Source: Undibacter mobilis (GTDB lineage Bacteria > Pseudomonadota > Alphaproteobacteria > Rhizobiales > Xanthobacteraceae). From it: a stretch of DNA of 64,000 nt. The stretch lies in assembly GCF_003367195.1 (NCBI RefSeq), contig NZ_QRGO01000001.1:854501-918500 (forward strand), read 5' to 3'. Positions within the stretch are counted from its first letter, which is position 1. Every line of letters starts with the position of its first letter. Below the pieces are notes generated by a model. That model was not told the DNA's origin and made no database searches. It was given only the letters and a program-made list of their open reading frames with translations. Positions 28,555 through 38,782 of this stretch are shown here, piece by piece. A program made the position numbers and the translations under genes.

Positions 28555-29280
28555 TTACGCGAAATATTGCCCGCCATTCGCCGTCAGGGTTGCGCCGGTG
28601 ATGAGCCCGGCATCGTCGGCGGCGAGGAAGACCACGCAGCGAGCGATTTCTTCCGGTTCGCCGAGACGGCCGATCGGAATCTGCGGCAGGATCGACTTTT
28701 CCAGCACATCCTTCGGCACCGCCTGCACCATTTCGGTGTTTATATAGCCCGGGCAGATGGCATTGACGGTAATGCCGGCCTTGGCGCCTTCCTGCGCCAG
28801 GGCCTTGGTGAAGCCGAGTTCGCCCGCCTTGGCCGCCGAGTAATTGACCTGTCCCATCTGGCCTTTCTGGCCATTGATCGAAGAGATGTTGACGACGCGG
28901 CCGAACTTGCGCGCGCGCATGCCCTCCCAGACCTGACGGGTCATGTTGAACAGCGAACCGAGATTGGTGCCGATCACCGCATTCCACTGCTCTGGCGTCA
29001 TGCGGTGGAACATGCCGTCCTTCGTAATGCCGGCATTGTTGACCAGCACCTCGATCGGTCCGACCTCGGCCTCGACCTTCTTGATGCCTTCGCCGCAGGC
29101 CTCGAAGGAGGACACGTCCCATTTGAAGACAGGGATGCCGGTCTCGGCCTTGAATTTTTGCGCGGCTTCATCGTTGCCGGCGTAGCTCGCTGCAACCTTG
29201 TAGCCCTTGTCCTTGAGCGCTTTCGAAATTGCGGCCCCGATACCGCGGGTACCGCCAGTCACCAATGCAACGCGAGCCAT
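28555..29280 (-). CDS. phbB: Acetoacetyl-CoA reductase
   Basis: 241 residues, the usual PhaB length. Reduces acetoacetyl-CoA to (R)-3-hydroxybutyryl-CoA with NADPH for polyhydroxybutyrate. Short-chain dehydrogenase features: TGGTRGIGAAISKAL nucleotide motif, NNAGITKDGMFHRM, catalytic Ser-Tyr-Lys in VNISSINGQKGQMGQVNYSAAKAG. Lies downstream of phbA on the same strand, separated by about 300 bases, so it may have its own promoter. Confidence 0.95.
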   Translation of the reverse strand: MARVALVTGGTRGIGAAISKALKDKGYKVAASYAGNDEAAQKFKAETGIPVFKWDVSSFEACGEGIKKVEAEVGPIEVLVNNAGITKDGMFHRMTPEQWNAVIGTNLGSLFNMTRQVWEGMRARKFGRVVNISSINGQKGQMGQVNYSAAKAGELGFTKALAQEGAKAGITVNAICPGYINTEMVQAVPKDVLEKSILPQIPIGRLGEPEEIARCVVFLAADDAGLITGATLTANGGQYFA

Positions 29281-29584
29281 TGTCCCTCTCCCAGAACTTT
29301 CTCGTCACTTTTCTTGCCGTTCCCCGACAAGCGAGCTCCTTGATGGAGCAATTCTTATGCCGACCATCGCGACTTGTTGATGGCAGCTTAAAGCTCTGCC
29401 CGGCGTTCGCAACAAGCCACAAGCGCACATGGTCAAAAGACTAAGGCCGCACCCCGGATACCCCCGAAATGCGGCCTACACTCTGATTCAGATCAAACCA
29501 GCGGTTGTGCGCTGCAAAGCCGGCGCTCAACGTATTTTGTCGGGCGTGTCGAATAGCGTTCGACACACCGTTAGATGCGTGTCG
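29281..29584. other. phbA-phbB intergenic region with a hairpin
   Basis: 304 bases without a gene. GTGTCGAA (29546-29553) pairs with TTCGACAC (29559-29566) just after the phbA stop; no U-run follows. TTG-TGCGCTG-CAA at 29505-29517 resembles the TGC-rich sites described for PhaR proteins, and could control phbB. Confidence 0.45.
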
Positions 29585-30760
29585 CTAGCGCTCCACGCAC
29601 ATGGCGATACCCATGCCGCCGCCGATGCAGAGGGTGGCAAGACCCTTTTTGGCATTGCGCTTCTGCATCTCGAACAGCAGGGTCGTCAGCACGCGGGCGC
29701 CCGATGCGCCGATCGGATGGCCGATGGCTATGGCGCCGCCATTGACGTTGACCTTGGACGTATCCCAGCCGAGGTCCTTGTTCACGGCGCAGGCCTGCGC
29801 GGCGAAGGCTTCGTTGGCCTCGATCAAGTCGAGGTCCTGGTGATTCCAGCCGGCCTTCTTCAGAGCCGCGCGCGAGGCCGGGATCGGCCCCGAGCCCATG
29901 ATCTTCGGATCGACGCCGGCCTGTGCCCAGGACACGATGCGGGCGAGCGGAGTCTTGCCGAGTTTGGCGGCCTCCGAAGCCTTCATCAGCACCACTGCGG
30001 CTGCGCCGTCATTGATGCCCGAGGCGCTGGCGGCGGTGACGGTGCCTTCCTTGTCGAAGGCCGGGCGCAATTTGGCGATGCCTTCGAGGGTGACGCCGGC
30101 TTTCGGATACTCATCCGTGTCGACCACGATGTCGCCTTTGCGCGACTTGATCGTGACCGGCACGATTTCGTCCTTGAACTTGCCGGCCTTCATCGCGGCC
30201 TCGGCCTTGTTCTGCGAAGCGACGGCGAACTCGTCCTGCTGCTGGCGCGTGATCTGCCACTGCCGGGCGACGTTCTCCGCGGTGTTGCCCATGTGATAGC
30301 CGTTGAAGGCATCCCAGAGACCGTCCTTGATCATGGTGTCGATCAGTTCGAGCGAACCCATCTTGACGCCCGCGCGCAGGTGCTGCGCATGCGGCGCCAT
30401 GCTCATCGATTCCTGACCGCCGGCGACCACGATGTCGCTGTCGCCGTTGAGGATGGCCTGATAGCCGAGGGCAACGGAACGCAGACCGGAGCCGCAGAGC
30501 TGGTTCACGCCCCAGGCAGGGCTCTCGACGGGAATGCCGGCAGCGATGGAGGCCTGGCGCGCGGGGTTCTGGCCCTGACCGGCGGTGAGGATCTGCCCCA
30601 TGATGACCTCACTGACGCGGTCGCCTTCGACGCCAGCTCGCGCGAGTGCGGCCGAAATCGCAGCTTTTCCGAGTTCGTGGGCCGGCAAATTGGCAAAAGC
30701 GCCGTTAAAGGCGCCAACCGGCGTGCGGGCAGCGCTGACAATGACGACATCGTCTGGCAT
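29585..30760 (-). CDS. phbA: Acetyl-CoA acetyltransferase (beta-ketothiolase)
   Basis: 391 residues. Condenses two acetyl-CoA to acetoacetyl-CoA, the first PHB step. Thiolase signatures are intact: acylated cysteine in [33 protein letters not shown], and the C-terminal [14 protein letters not shown] with the proton-transfer cysteine. Divergent from phaR with a shared control region of 250 bases. Confidence 0.96.
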   Translation of the reverse strand: MPDDVVIVSAARTPVGAFNGAFANLPAHELGKAAISAALARAGVEGDRVSEVIMGQILTAGQGQNPARQASIAAGIPVESPAWGVNQLCGSGLRSVALGYQAILNGDSDIVVAGGQESMSMAPHAQHLRAGVKMGSLELIDTMIKDGLWDAFNGYHMGNTAENVARQWQITRQQQDEFAVASQNKAEAAMKAGKFKDEIVPVTIKSRKGDIVVDTDEYPKAGVTLEGIAKLRPAFDKEGTVTAASASGINDGAAAVVLMKASEAAKLGKTPLARIVSWAQAGVDPKIMGSGPIPASRAALKKAGWNHQDLDLIEANEAFAAQACAVNKDLGWDTSKVNVNGGAIAIGHPIGASGARVLTTLLFEMQKRNAKKGLATLCIGGGMGIAMCVER

Positions 30761-30891
30761 CGGGAACTCTCCTTAAGCGGGGCTTGTGAGGCTCTGAAAA
30801 CGGCCTTTTGGCGGTGCCGCATCCTCGACAGGGGACCCCACCCTGTCAACAACGGCCGCCAGCCAAGTTATGGCCGAAAACTGGTCACTTC

Positions 30892-30907
30892 CTTGCGTTA
30901 ACGCAAG
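30892..30907. promoter_or_regulatory. Perfect 16-base palindrome between phbA and phaR
   Basis: CTTGCGTTAACGCAAG at 30892-30907. It lies 132 bases before phbA and about 104 before phaR, and the following ATGCTGCGGTGC adds TGC half-sites. A PhaR operator controlling both genes is the simple reading. Confidence 0.6.
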
Positions 30908-31010
30908 TATGCTGCGGTGCCTCTTTCGCATCCCGCGCCGCCATAAAACAACTGGCCCATGCCGCAAGAATACGGTTATGCTTGAGGTCGGGCGGAGGAA
31001 ACGTGAACCA

Positions 31011-31595
31011 ATGGCAGACAATAAAGAGCCGGTCACCATCAAGAAATACGCTAACCGGCGGCTCTATAATACCGGCACTAGCACCTATGTGACCTTGGAA
31101 GACCTCGCCGTCATGGTCAAGAACGGCGAAGACTTTGTCGTTTTCGACGCCAAGAGCGGCGAAGACATCACCCGTTCGGTCCTGGCGCAGATCATTTTCG
31201 AGCAGGAAAACAAGGAAGGCCAAAGCCTCCTGCCAATCGCCTTCCTGCGACAGCTGATCCGCTTTTACGGCGACTCCATGCAGATGATGGTGCCGCACTT
31301 CCTCGAACAGTCGATGTCGACGCTGACCAGCCAGCAGGGCAAATTCCGCGAGCAGATGGAAAAAGCCTTCGGCGGCGTCGGCGGCTTCGGTCCGATGGAA
31401 GATCAGGTTCGCCGCAACATGGAGATGTTCGAAAAGACCTTCGCCATGTTCACGCCGCCCTTCGCCCGCAACAAGGCGAACGAGGCCGCTGCGTCCGAGA
31501 AGCCGTCATCGAGCCCCGGCACCGATATGGACGAACTCCGTCGCCAGCTCGAAGAGATGCAGAAGCGCATCGACAAGCTCGGCGGCAAGGAATAA
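31011..31595 (+). CDS. phaR: Polyhydroxyalkanoate synthesis regulator PhaR
   Basis: 194 residues from ATG 31011, with GGAGGAA ten bases upstream; the frame extends to 30870 without support. The PhaR DNA-binding block IKKYANRRLYNTGTSTYVTLEDLA is at residues 9-32, the PHB accumulation domain (AQIIFEQENKEG, FYGDSMQMMVPHFLEQSM) in the middle, and a coiled-coil tail MDELRRQLEEMQKRIDKL. PhaR binds PHB granules and represses phasin and synthesis genes when no polymer is present. Divergent from phbA. Confidence 0.95.
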   Translation: MADNKEPVTIKKYANRRLYNTGTSTYVTLEDLAVMVKNGEDFVVFDAKSGEDITRSVLAQIIFEQENKEGQSLLPIAFLRQLIRFYGDSMQMMVPHFLEQSMSTLTSQQGKFREQMEKAFGGVGGFGPMEDQVRRNMEMFEKTFAMFTPPFARNKANEAAASEKPSSSPGTDMDELRRQLEEMQKRIDKLGGKE

Positions 31596-31638
31596 TTCCG
31601 CCGCTGGGTTCCTACCCTCCAGCCTGTCAATCTGAGAT

Positions 31639-31662
31639 GCGGTGCGTCCGTGCCGCGTTTTT
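31639..31662 (+). terminator. Probable terminator after phaR
   Basis: GCGGTGC (31639-31645) can pair with GTGCCGC (31650-31656) with two G-U pairs, followed by GTTTTT. It starts 44 bases after the stop. Confidence 0.6.
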
Positions 31663-31693
31663 GGCGCGCATCTGATAGCCCTTGGGCAGACCG

Positions 31694-33397
31694 CTATTTA
31701 GTAGCTGTCGCCGCCTGGCCGGCGCCGCCCGTCCACGGCTTCTCGGCCGAAGCGAGGCCGATCAAGGCGCCCTGCATGTAGTCGCAGCCCCAGTCCCGCA
31801 GCATGGCTGCCGCGGCATCATCCTGCACCCATTCCGCCACGGCCTTGATGCGCAAACGATGCGCCAGGTCGATCATGGTCTGCACGAAGGCGCGGTCGTC
31901 GTCGGAGCGCGTAATGTTCTGCACGAAGGCGCCATCGATCTTCACGATATCGACGCCGAGACCGCGCAAATTGCGGAACGAGGTATGGCCAGCACCGAAG
32001 TCGTCGATGGCGATGCGGCAGCCGAAATCCTTGACGCGGGTGACGAAGCCGCGGGCATCGTCAACATCCTGAATGTCGGTGGTTTCCGTGATCTCGACGA
32101 TCAGCCGCTCGCCGACCCCGGGATTGGCGCGCAGCATGGCGCCAAGTCCGTTCCACCACGCCGGATCAATCGCAGAGGCCGGCGAAACATTGACGCTGGT
32201 CGAAAGCTGCGGCGCAGCGATGAGCTCGGCCACCACCAGTTCGAGCACGCGATGGTCGAGCATCCGCACCAGACCCAGCCGCTCGGCCGCCGGAATGATG
32301 TCGCCGGCGTTAAGCGCGGTACCGTCTTCGCGGTGGGCGCGGATCAGGCACTCGTAAAAGGCAACGTCGCGTGAACGCGCATCGACGACCGGCTCGAAAG
32401 CCAGCGAGATGCGGCGGCCGTTGAGCGCGGCGATGATCTCGTCGGTGGCGCGCAGACTTTCCTTGCGCAGCGCATCGCGCTCGACGCTCGGACGGTAAGC
32501 GGCGAAGGAGCCACGCCGTTTGTCGCGCGCGGCGGTCAGCGCGTCTTGCGAACGGCTCAGGACTTCATCGAGGGTCGAGGCATGACGCGGCGCGTTGACG
32601 CCGCCGATGGTAATGGTGACGGCGACCGAGCCGGCCGATGTCGAGATCGGCTCCTCGCGCACACCGGCCAGCAGACGCTCGGCGGCGACGGACAATTCGT
32701 CGGGCGTGCAGCTCGTCAGCACCACAGCGAATTTGTTGCCGGAGATACGGCCGAAAAAATCCTTGCCGCGGACACGGGCGCGGATGCGCTTGCCGACCTC
32801 GGCAATCACATTCTCCGTCACCTCGAAGCCGTAGGCATCGTTGAGATTGCCGAGATGATCGATGGCGGCGAGCAGAAAGCCACAGGAACCGCGGAAGCGG
32901 ATAGTGTCATCCAGCGTCTTCGACAGAATCTCGATGATCGAGGCGCGGTTCAATTCGCCGGTCAGCGGATCGAACTTGGCCAGATGCTCCAGCTCCAGTT
33001 CGCGCTTGTGCCGTTCGTCGATCGAACGAACGACGCCGCAGGCGCGTGCCGGTTTGCCGTCGGCGCCAGCGAACCAGCGGCCGGTGTCTTCAATCCAGGT
33101 CGTGGTGCCGTCGGCGCGCTTGAACGCATATTGCGCTTCGTAGGCGACGCCGTCGCCCGCATCGCGCTGCGGGCTTTTCGTCACAGCATCGAGACGACTG
33201 ATGCCTGCTGCGGCGTCAACGCAACGCGCGAAACCGGAGCCTGTCTCCAGCGCCGCAACATCGGCAACACCAAGCACCGCCGCCGCGTGGGAGCTCCACG
33301 ACAAGCGATCGGTGTCGAGCCGCCATTCATAGGTGGCTTCGCCAACCAGGCGCAGAATGTCGGCAGCGCCGAAAGCGGTTTCACCAGCCTTGATCAC
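31694..33397 (-). CDS. PAS-GGDEF-EAL protein, degenerate GGDEF, likely c-di-GMP phosphodiesterase
   Basis: 567 residues from GTG 33397, with AAGGA six bases upstream; the frame extends to 33484. A PAS-like domain (TYEWRLDTDRLSWSSHAAAVLG, with a PAC end at GVVRSIDERHK) precedes a GGDEF domain whose signature is SGNKF, so cyclase activity is very unlikely. The EAL domain keeps Glu in YECLIRA, Asn in SVNVSP, Glu in EITETTD, the Asp pair in IDDFGAGHTS, Lys in VKIDG, and Gln in DYMQG, so hydrolysis of c-di-GMP is plausible. No membrane segment. Confidence 0.88.
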   Translation of the reverse strand: MIKAGETAFGAADILRLVGEATYEWRLDTDRLSWSSHAAAVLGVADVAALETGSGFARCVDAAAGISRLDAVTKSPQRDAGDGVAYEAQYAFKRADGTTTWIEDTGRWFAGADGKPARACGVVRSIDERHKRELELEHLAKFDPLTGELNRASIIEILSKTLDDTIRFRGSCGFLLAAIDHLGNLNDAYGFEVTENVIAEVGKRIRARVRGKDFFGRISGNKFAVVLTSCTPDELSVAAERLLAGVREEPISTSAGSVAVTITIGGVNAPRHASTLDEVLSRSQDALTAARDKRRGSFAAYRPSVERDALRKESLRATDEIIAALNGRRISLAFEPVVDARSRDVAFYECLIRAHREDGTALNAGDIIPAAERLGLVRMLDHRVLELVVAELIAAPQLSTSVNVSPASAIDPAWWNGLGAMLRANPGVGERLIVEITETTDIQDVDDARGFVTRVKDFGCRIAIDDFGAGHTSFRNLRGLGVDIVKIDGAFVQNITRSDDDRAFVQTMIDLAHRLRIKAVAEWVQDDAAAAMLRDWGCDYMQGALIGLASAEKPWTGGAGQAATATK

Positions 33398-33610
33398 GCG
33401 AATTCCTTTTGTCCCGTTCTGGGAACGCCGCGGGCCGCGGCGGGTTGTCCAGGTGAACGCGGCACGAAGGCTACGCGGCAACACTTAAATAAATGCGTGG
33501 AAACCGCGCGTTGTCGCGCTTTAACCACGACGAAATGTTAACGGCACAGGGCTTGCCAATGAGAGGAAGAGCGTAAGCGCCCTGTCTCTCTTTGAAACAG
33601 AATTGACCCG

Positions 33611-33904
33611 ATGCAGATCGATGCGCCCAGATTGGTTAGCAGCCAGCGTCCCGATATGACGCCACCGGATGAGTCGCGGCAAGATCCTGTAAACCAGGAA
33701 TCCGGCGATACGGCGGAGCAAGGCCGGGCGCTGGTAACCGTCGCGCCACAACAGGCGCCGCTTGGGACATCCCCTTACCGTCAGGCGCCATTTCTGGCGC
33801 AGTTGATCGCCACGCGCGATCAGGCGCCACAGACCAGAGAGCGCCGCCGCGCCGAACCGGGCTACGCCGTCGCCGCGTACCGCGCCACTGCAGCGCTGGT
33901 CTGA
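33611..33904 (+). CDS. Small conserved hypothetical protein, 97 residues
   Basis: Proline-, glutamine- and arginine-rich, probably disordered in its first 50 residues. The C-terminal YRQAPFLAQLIATRDQAPQTRERRRAEPGYAVAAYR resembles a tail I recall from several small Rhizobiales proteins, which argues for a real gene. No membrane segment or known domain. Divergent from the GGDEF-EAL gene and convergent with ggt. Start at ATG 33611 has no clear ribosome binding site. Confidence 0.6.
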   Translation: MQIDAPRLVSSQRPDMTPPDESRQDPVNQESGDTAEQGRALVTVAPQQAPLGTSPYRQAPFLAQLIATRDQAPQTRERRRAEPGYAVAAYRATAALV

Positions 33905-33923
33905 GACCCTTCCAGTCCGAAAA

Positions 33924-35510
33924 TCAGTAGCCGAGCGCCAGGCCGTCTTTGCGCGGCTCGGAGCCGGCGATCAGCACGCCGCGCTGCCAGTCGATCTGAA
34001 CCGTCTGCGCGCCGCCCCAGGGCAGCGTGGCGTCGGCGACGAGGTGACCGCGCGCCTTGAGACCGTCGATGGTCTTCTGCGGCGCGCCATGCTCGATGAG
34101 GACCTGACCGTCCTCGAACATGAAACGCGGACAGTCGATCGCCTCCTGCACGTCCATGCCGTAGTCGAGCATGTTGAGCACGATCTGGGCGTGGCCCATC
34201 GGTTGATAGCTGCCGCCCATGACGCCGAAGCTCATATCGCAGCGGCCGTCCTTCATGGTCATGCCGGGGATGATGGTATGCATCGGCCGCTTGTTGGGAC
34301 CGAAGGTATTGGCGTGATCGGGCTCGAGCGTGAAGCAGGCGCCGCGATTGGTCAGCATGATGCCCGACTTCTCGGTGCAGACACCGAGACCGAAGGCCGA
34401 ATACAGCGAGTTGATAAACGAGACCGCGGTGCGATCCTTGTCGACGACAGTGAGATAGATGGTGTCGCCGCCCGGCGTCGGTGCGTCGGCAAACTCGGCA
34501 CGCTTGTTGATGTCGATTTGCGCGGCGAGCTTTTTGGCAAAGCCCTTGTCGATGAGGTCGCCGACCTTGATGCGCATGTGCTCGATATCGGCGAGATGGG
34601 AATCGCGGATGGCATAACCGAGCCGCGCGGCTTCGATCTGTAGATGGAAGCGTTCGGGCCCCAGCGGATCGAACGACTTGAGATCGAAGTTCTCAAGAAT
34701 GTTGAGCATGATCAGGGCAACGATGCCCTGACCGTTCGGCGGAATCTCGACGAGATCGAGACCACGATAGTTCGTCGAAACCGGCGTGACGTCGTTGCCG
34801 CGGTGCGCGCTGAAGTCTTCCGCAGTGAGGAATGAGCCCTTGGCGGCGAGCGTCTGCGCCATGTCGTCGGCAAGTTCGCCTTCATAGAACGCGCGCGCGC
34901 CTTTCTGGCCGAGCGTGCGCAAGGTCTGGCCGAGCGCCGGCGATTTGACGATGTCGCCTTCCTTCGGCGGCTGGCCGTCGAACAGATAGTGTTTGCTGGC
35001 ACCGGCATCATTGCCGAGCTTGCCGACGTAACGCCGCCAGTCCCAGGCAACGCGTGCCGCGACCGGCCATCCGTTTTCGGCGTAATGGATCGCGCGCTGC
35101 AGCAAGCGATCGAGGCCGAAGCGGCCATGGGCTTTCAGAAGGGCATCCCAGGCATCGAGCGCGCCCGGCACGGTGACGGCGTGGATCGAGTCGCCGATCT
35201 CCTTGAGACCTTGCGAACGCAAAGCTTCGGCGGAAGCCTTGGCGCCGGCACGGCCGGAGCCGTTATAGCCCCACACCGGCTTGCCGGGCTTCGACACCAG
35301 CGCGTAGCAGTCACCGCCGATGCCGGTCATGTGCGGCTCGACCACGCACAAGGTGGCACAGGCCGCGACCGCGGCGTCGGCGGCGGTGCCGCCATCGCGC
35401 AGAATATCGACAGCAACCAGCGTCGCCAGCGGGTGAGAGGTGGCCGCCATGCCGTCGCAGGCGATCACCGGCGAACGGCCGGGCAACTGAAAATCACGAG
35501 ACATCGGCAA
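33924..35510 (-). CDS. ggt: Gamma-glutamyltransferase family protein
   Basis: 528 residues of the Ntn-hydrolase GGT family, which cleave or transfer gamma-glutamyl groups of glutathione and related compounds. Seen: MAATSHPLATLVAVDILRDGGTAADAAVAA at the start, the cleavage region GGDTIYLTVVDKDRTAVSF with a conserved threonine as nucleophile, and SGIMLTNRGACF. There is no signal peptide, unlike periplasmic enterobacterial GGT, and the N-terminus is short, so this is the cytoplasmic-type subgroup (YwrD-like). The next gene ends one base upstream. Confidence 0.87.
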   Translation of the reverse strand: MPMSRDFQLPGRSPVIACDGMAATSHPLATLVAVDILRDGGTAADAAVAACATLCVVEPHMTGIGGDCYALVSKPGKPVWGYNGSGRAGAKASAEALRSQGLKEIGDSIHAVTVPGALDAWDALLKAHGRFGLDRLLQRAIHYAENGWPVAARVAWDWRRYVGKLGNDAGASKHYLFDGQPPKEGDIVKSPALGQTLRTLGQKGARAFYEGELADDMAQTLAAKGSFLTAEDFSAHRGNDVTPVSTNYRGLDLVEIPPNGQGIVALIMLNILENFDLKSFDPLGPERFHLQIEAARLGYAIRDSHLADIEHMRIKVGDLIDKGFAKKLAAQIDINKRAEFADAPTPGGDTIYLTVVDKDRTAVSFINSLYSAFGLGVCTEKSGIMLTNRGACFTLEPDHANTFGPNKRPMHTIIPGMTMKDGRCDMSFGVMGGSYQPMGHAQIVLNMLDYGMDVQEAIDCPRFMFEDGQVLIEHGAPQKTIDGLKARGHLVADATLPWGGAQTVQIDWQRGVLIAGSEPRKDGLALGY

Positions 35511-35511
35511 C

Positions 35512-35934
35512 TCAGGAGGTGGGAGATGAGGTCGGGAAACCGTCGACCGAGAGGTCGCGCTGCGCGGTGCGCAAGGTCACTGCGAAACCGGCGAGTACAT
35601 CGACCAAGCTGATCGCCATCAAAAGGAAGAAGGTCGCGGTGGCGGCCTGCGGCACCAGCAGAAATTCGATCATCATGGCGAGAAACAGCAAAAGCGACAG
35701 CGCATGATCGACCACCGCCCGGGTGCCGATGCGCGTCGCCTTGACGATTTCGCCAAACAGGAAAACGAGCGACACGGCGATCAGAATATCGCCGGCGGAC
35801 ATCGTCCACTCGCCACCGGACACCAAGTGTACGCGCGTGGCGGCATCGGACCAGCTCACGCCGGCCCAGAGAAAGGCAACGATGTTGTAGATCGCGAACG
35901 GGACCAGCAGCAGGGGAAAGCCAAGCAGGTACAT
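35512..35934 (-). CDS. Four-helix membrane protein, unknown function
   Basis: 140 residues with four hydrophobic segments: LLGFPLLLVPFAIYNIVAFLW, AGDILIAVSLVFLFGEIV, HALSLLLFLAMMIEFLLV and TATFFLLMAISLVDVLAGFAV. No motif that I recognise. Its stop lies one base before the ggt start on the same strand, so the two are probably co-transcribed. Confidence 0.75.
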   Translation of the reverse strand: MYLLGFPLLLVPFAIYNIVAFLWAGVSWSDAATRVHLVSGGEWTMSAGDILIAVSLVFLFGEIVKATRIGTRAVVDHALSLLLFLAMMIEFLLVPQAATATFFLLMAISLVDVLAGFAVTLRTAQRDLSVDGFPTSSPTS

Positions 35935-35967
35935 GAGCCAGCTTCCCTCCCGCCGATCAGAGGCGAC

Positions 35968-36153
35968 TTAGGCCTCGGTCTTCACCTTCAGAACCTGACG
36001 GCCCCGGTACATGCCGGTCTTCAGGTCGATGTGGTGCGGACGGCGCAGCTCGCCGGAATCCTTGTCTTCGACGTAGGTCGGCTGCTTCAAAGCATCGGCC
36101 GAACGACGCATGCCGCGGCGCGACGGCGACGTTTTTCTTTTCGGCACAGCCAT
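35968..36153 (-). CDS. rpmF: 50S ribosomal protein L32
   Basis: 61 residues from the ATG at 36153 ([22 protein letters not shown]). Matches L32 of alphaproteobacteria, including [17 protein letters not shown]; the zinc cysteines of some L32 proteins are absent, as usual in this group. The longer frame to 36234 lacks support. Downstream of mtgA on the same strand. Confidence 0.97.
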   Translation of the reverse strand: MAVPKRKTSPSRRGMRRSADALKQPTYVEDKDSGELRRPHHIDLKTGMYRGRQVLKVKTEA

Positions 36154-36258
36154 GGGGTTGAACTCCTGATAGGCGCAAAATGTCGGTTTGGAGCCGGGCT
36201 TATAGAGGATGAAACGGCCCAAGACCAGCCCCAAAAGGCCGGAATGAGCGTCCAGAAC

Positions 36259-36990
36259 CTAGCGCTTTTGCCGGACGCAGGCGGCCGCTTCCGGCGCGCC
36301 CGCCGCGCGGCGCTGGTAAAGGCCCGCCAGACGCCGCAAACCCGGCCCGGGACGTTTGGCGTCACGGGTCACCGGATTGGGTAGAGACGCCGCCAGAATG
36401 GCCGCCTGATAGGCGCTGAGGTTGCCGGCCGATCGGCCGAAAGCCCGTTTGGCCCCCTCTTCGGCCCCGAATTCGCCGCCTGGACCGAGCTCGGCGATGT
36501 TGAGGTAAATTTCGAGGACCCGCCGTTTGGACAGGACGAGGTCGATCCACAGTGCCAGCGGCAGTTCCAGCGCCTTGCGGACGTAGCTGCGGCCCTGCCA
36601 GAGAAACAGGTTCTTGGCGACCTGCTGGGTGATGGTGGAGCCGCCGCGGACGTCGTCGAGGCCCTCGGCATCGACGATGGCATTCTGGATTTCGGTCAGA
36701 TCGACGCCGAAATGGTCACAGAAGCGCCCGTCCTCGGCGACAATGACCGAAAGCGCCAGACTCGAATCGATCTGCGACAGCGGCACCCAGGTCCGCGCGA
36801 CCCGCTGGCCGGTCGCGTATCGCCACAGCATCAAAGTCGACGGCGGATTAACCACGGCATAAAGCAGGGTCAAACCATACGGCAGCAGCAGCACAGCCAG
36901 CACGAGGTACAGCACCGTGCGCCACGCCGGGCGCTTTCGGCGGGAAAATCCGGGCCGCAATGAGGGCAGGAAATCCGAGCGACTGATCAC
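36259..36990 (-). CDS. mtgA: Monofunctional peptidoglycan glycosyltransferase
   Basis: 243 residues. One N-terminal membrane anchor (VLYLVLAVLLLPYGLTLLYAVV) followed by a GT51 domain in the periplasm that polymerises lipid II. Catalytic glutamate in VAEDGRFCDHFGVDL, plus GGSTITQQVAKNLFLWQGRSYVRKALE and KRRVLEIYLNIAELGPGGEFGAEEGAK. Divergent from ispA, as in many Rhizobiales. Confidence 0.95.
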   Translation of the reverse strand: MISRSDFLPSLRPGFSRRKRPAWRTVLYLVLAVLLLPYGLTLLYAVVNPPSTLMLWRYATGQRVARTWVPLSQIDSSLALSVIVAEDGRFCDHFGVDLTEIQNAIVDAEGLDDVRGGSTITQQVAKNLFLWQGRSYVRKALELPLALWIDLVLSKRRVLEIYLNIAELGPGGEFGAEEGAKRAFGRSAGNLSAYQAAILAASLPNPVTRDAKRPGPGLRRLAGLYQRRAAGAPEAAACVRQKR

Positions 36991-37068
36991 GGCCGTCAGT
37001 GTAACCGATTGCCGCGACGATTGCGGCCCCGGCTTGCGAGCCGGACGACCTCAAGGCTAACAAGGGCC

Positions 37069-37986
<918 letters not shown>

Positions 37987-38010
37987 AAGCCAGCCCCAAA
38001 GTTCGCCTTC

Positions 38011-38685
38011 ATGGCCAAAGCCAGATCCAATCCGATACCACCAAAGCCGGTGCGCATTGCGCAGGCACATTTCAAACTCGTCATCGCCATCGTGGCCGGC
38101 ATGGCCTTCGGACTGGCGCTGCTCGCATTTCAAATCGACGTGACAGCGCGGCTGCTGGCCGGATGGGATGTCGGTCTTGTGGTCTATCTGGCGCTCGCTG
38201 CGCGCTTCAGGCGCCAACACGGCATCAAGGATATCCGCAAACGCGCGGCCGAGCAGGACGAAGGCGGCTTCGCCATTCTGCTGCTGTCGATTGTCGCCAC
38301 CTTCGCCAGCCTCGTCGCCGTCGTCTTCGCGCTGGTCGGCGCCAAACATGGCAACGCGCCGCTCGCGATCGCGTTGACCATTGTCACCATCGTCCTGTCA
38401 TGGACCTTCGTCCACACGATCTTCGCCTTCCACTACGCGCACGAGTATTACGGCAAGGGCCGCGACGACATCATTGGCGGGCTGGATTTTCCCGGTGACA
38501 AAGCGCCGGACTATAGCGACTTCCTGTATTTCTCGCTGGTCATCGGCATGACATCGCAGGTCTCCGATGTGCAGATCACCTCGAAAGTAATCCGGCGCAT
38601 GGCGTCGATGCACGGCGTGTTGTCGTTCTTCTTCAATCTCGTGGTGCTGGCGCTGACCGTGAACGTGGTCGCCAATCTGATTTGA
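38011..38685 (+). CDS. DUF1345 family membrane protein
   Basis: 224 residues with five hydrophobic segments (LVIAIVAGMAFGLALLAF, WDVGLVVYLALAARF, AILLLSIVATFASLVAVVFALVGA, APLAIALTIVTIVLSWTFVHTIFAFHYA, FFFNLVVLALTVNVVANLI). The HYAHEYYGKGRDDIIGGLDFPG and DYSDFLYFSLVIGMTSQVSDV blocks identify DUF1345. Function unknown. Same strand and close behind ispA. Confidence 0.9.
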   Translation: MAKARSNPIPPKPVRIAQAHFKLVIAIVAGMAFGLALLAFQIDVTARLLAGWDVGLVVYLALAARFRRQHGIKDIRKRAAEQDEGGFAILLLSIVATFASLVAVVFALVGAKHGNAPLAIALTIVTIVLSWTFVHTIFAFHYAHEYYGKGRDDIIGGLDFPGDKAPDYSDFLYFSLVIGMTSQVSDVQITSKVIRRMASMHGVLSFFFNLVVLALTVNVVANLI

Positions 38686-38782
38686 TGCGACCTTCGCGGC
38701 CGAAGGCTTCAGCCAACGCTTCGCCGGCCCTGTTGTTTGTAAAGGCCCGGGCGAGCCTGTCCCCTTTTTCCGTTCCCCGAAG

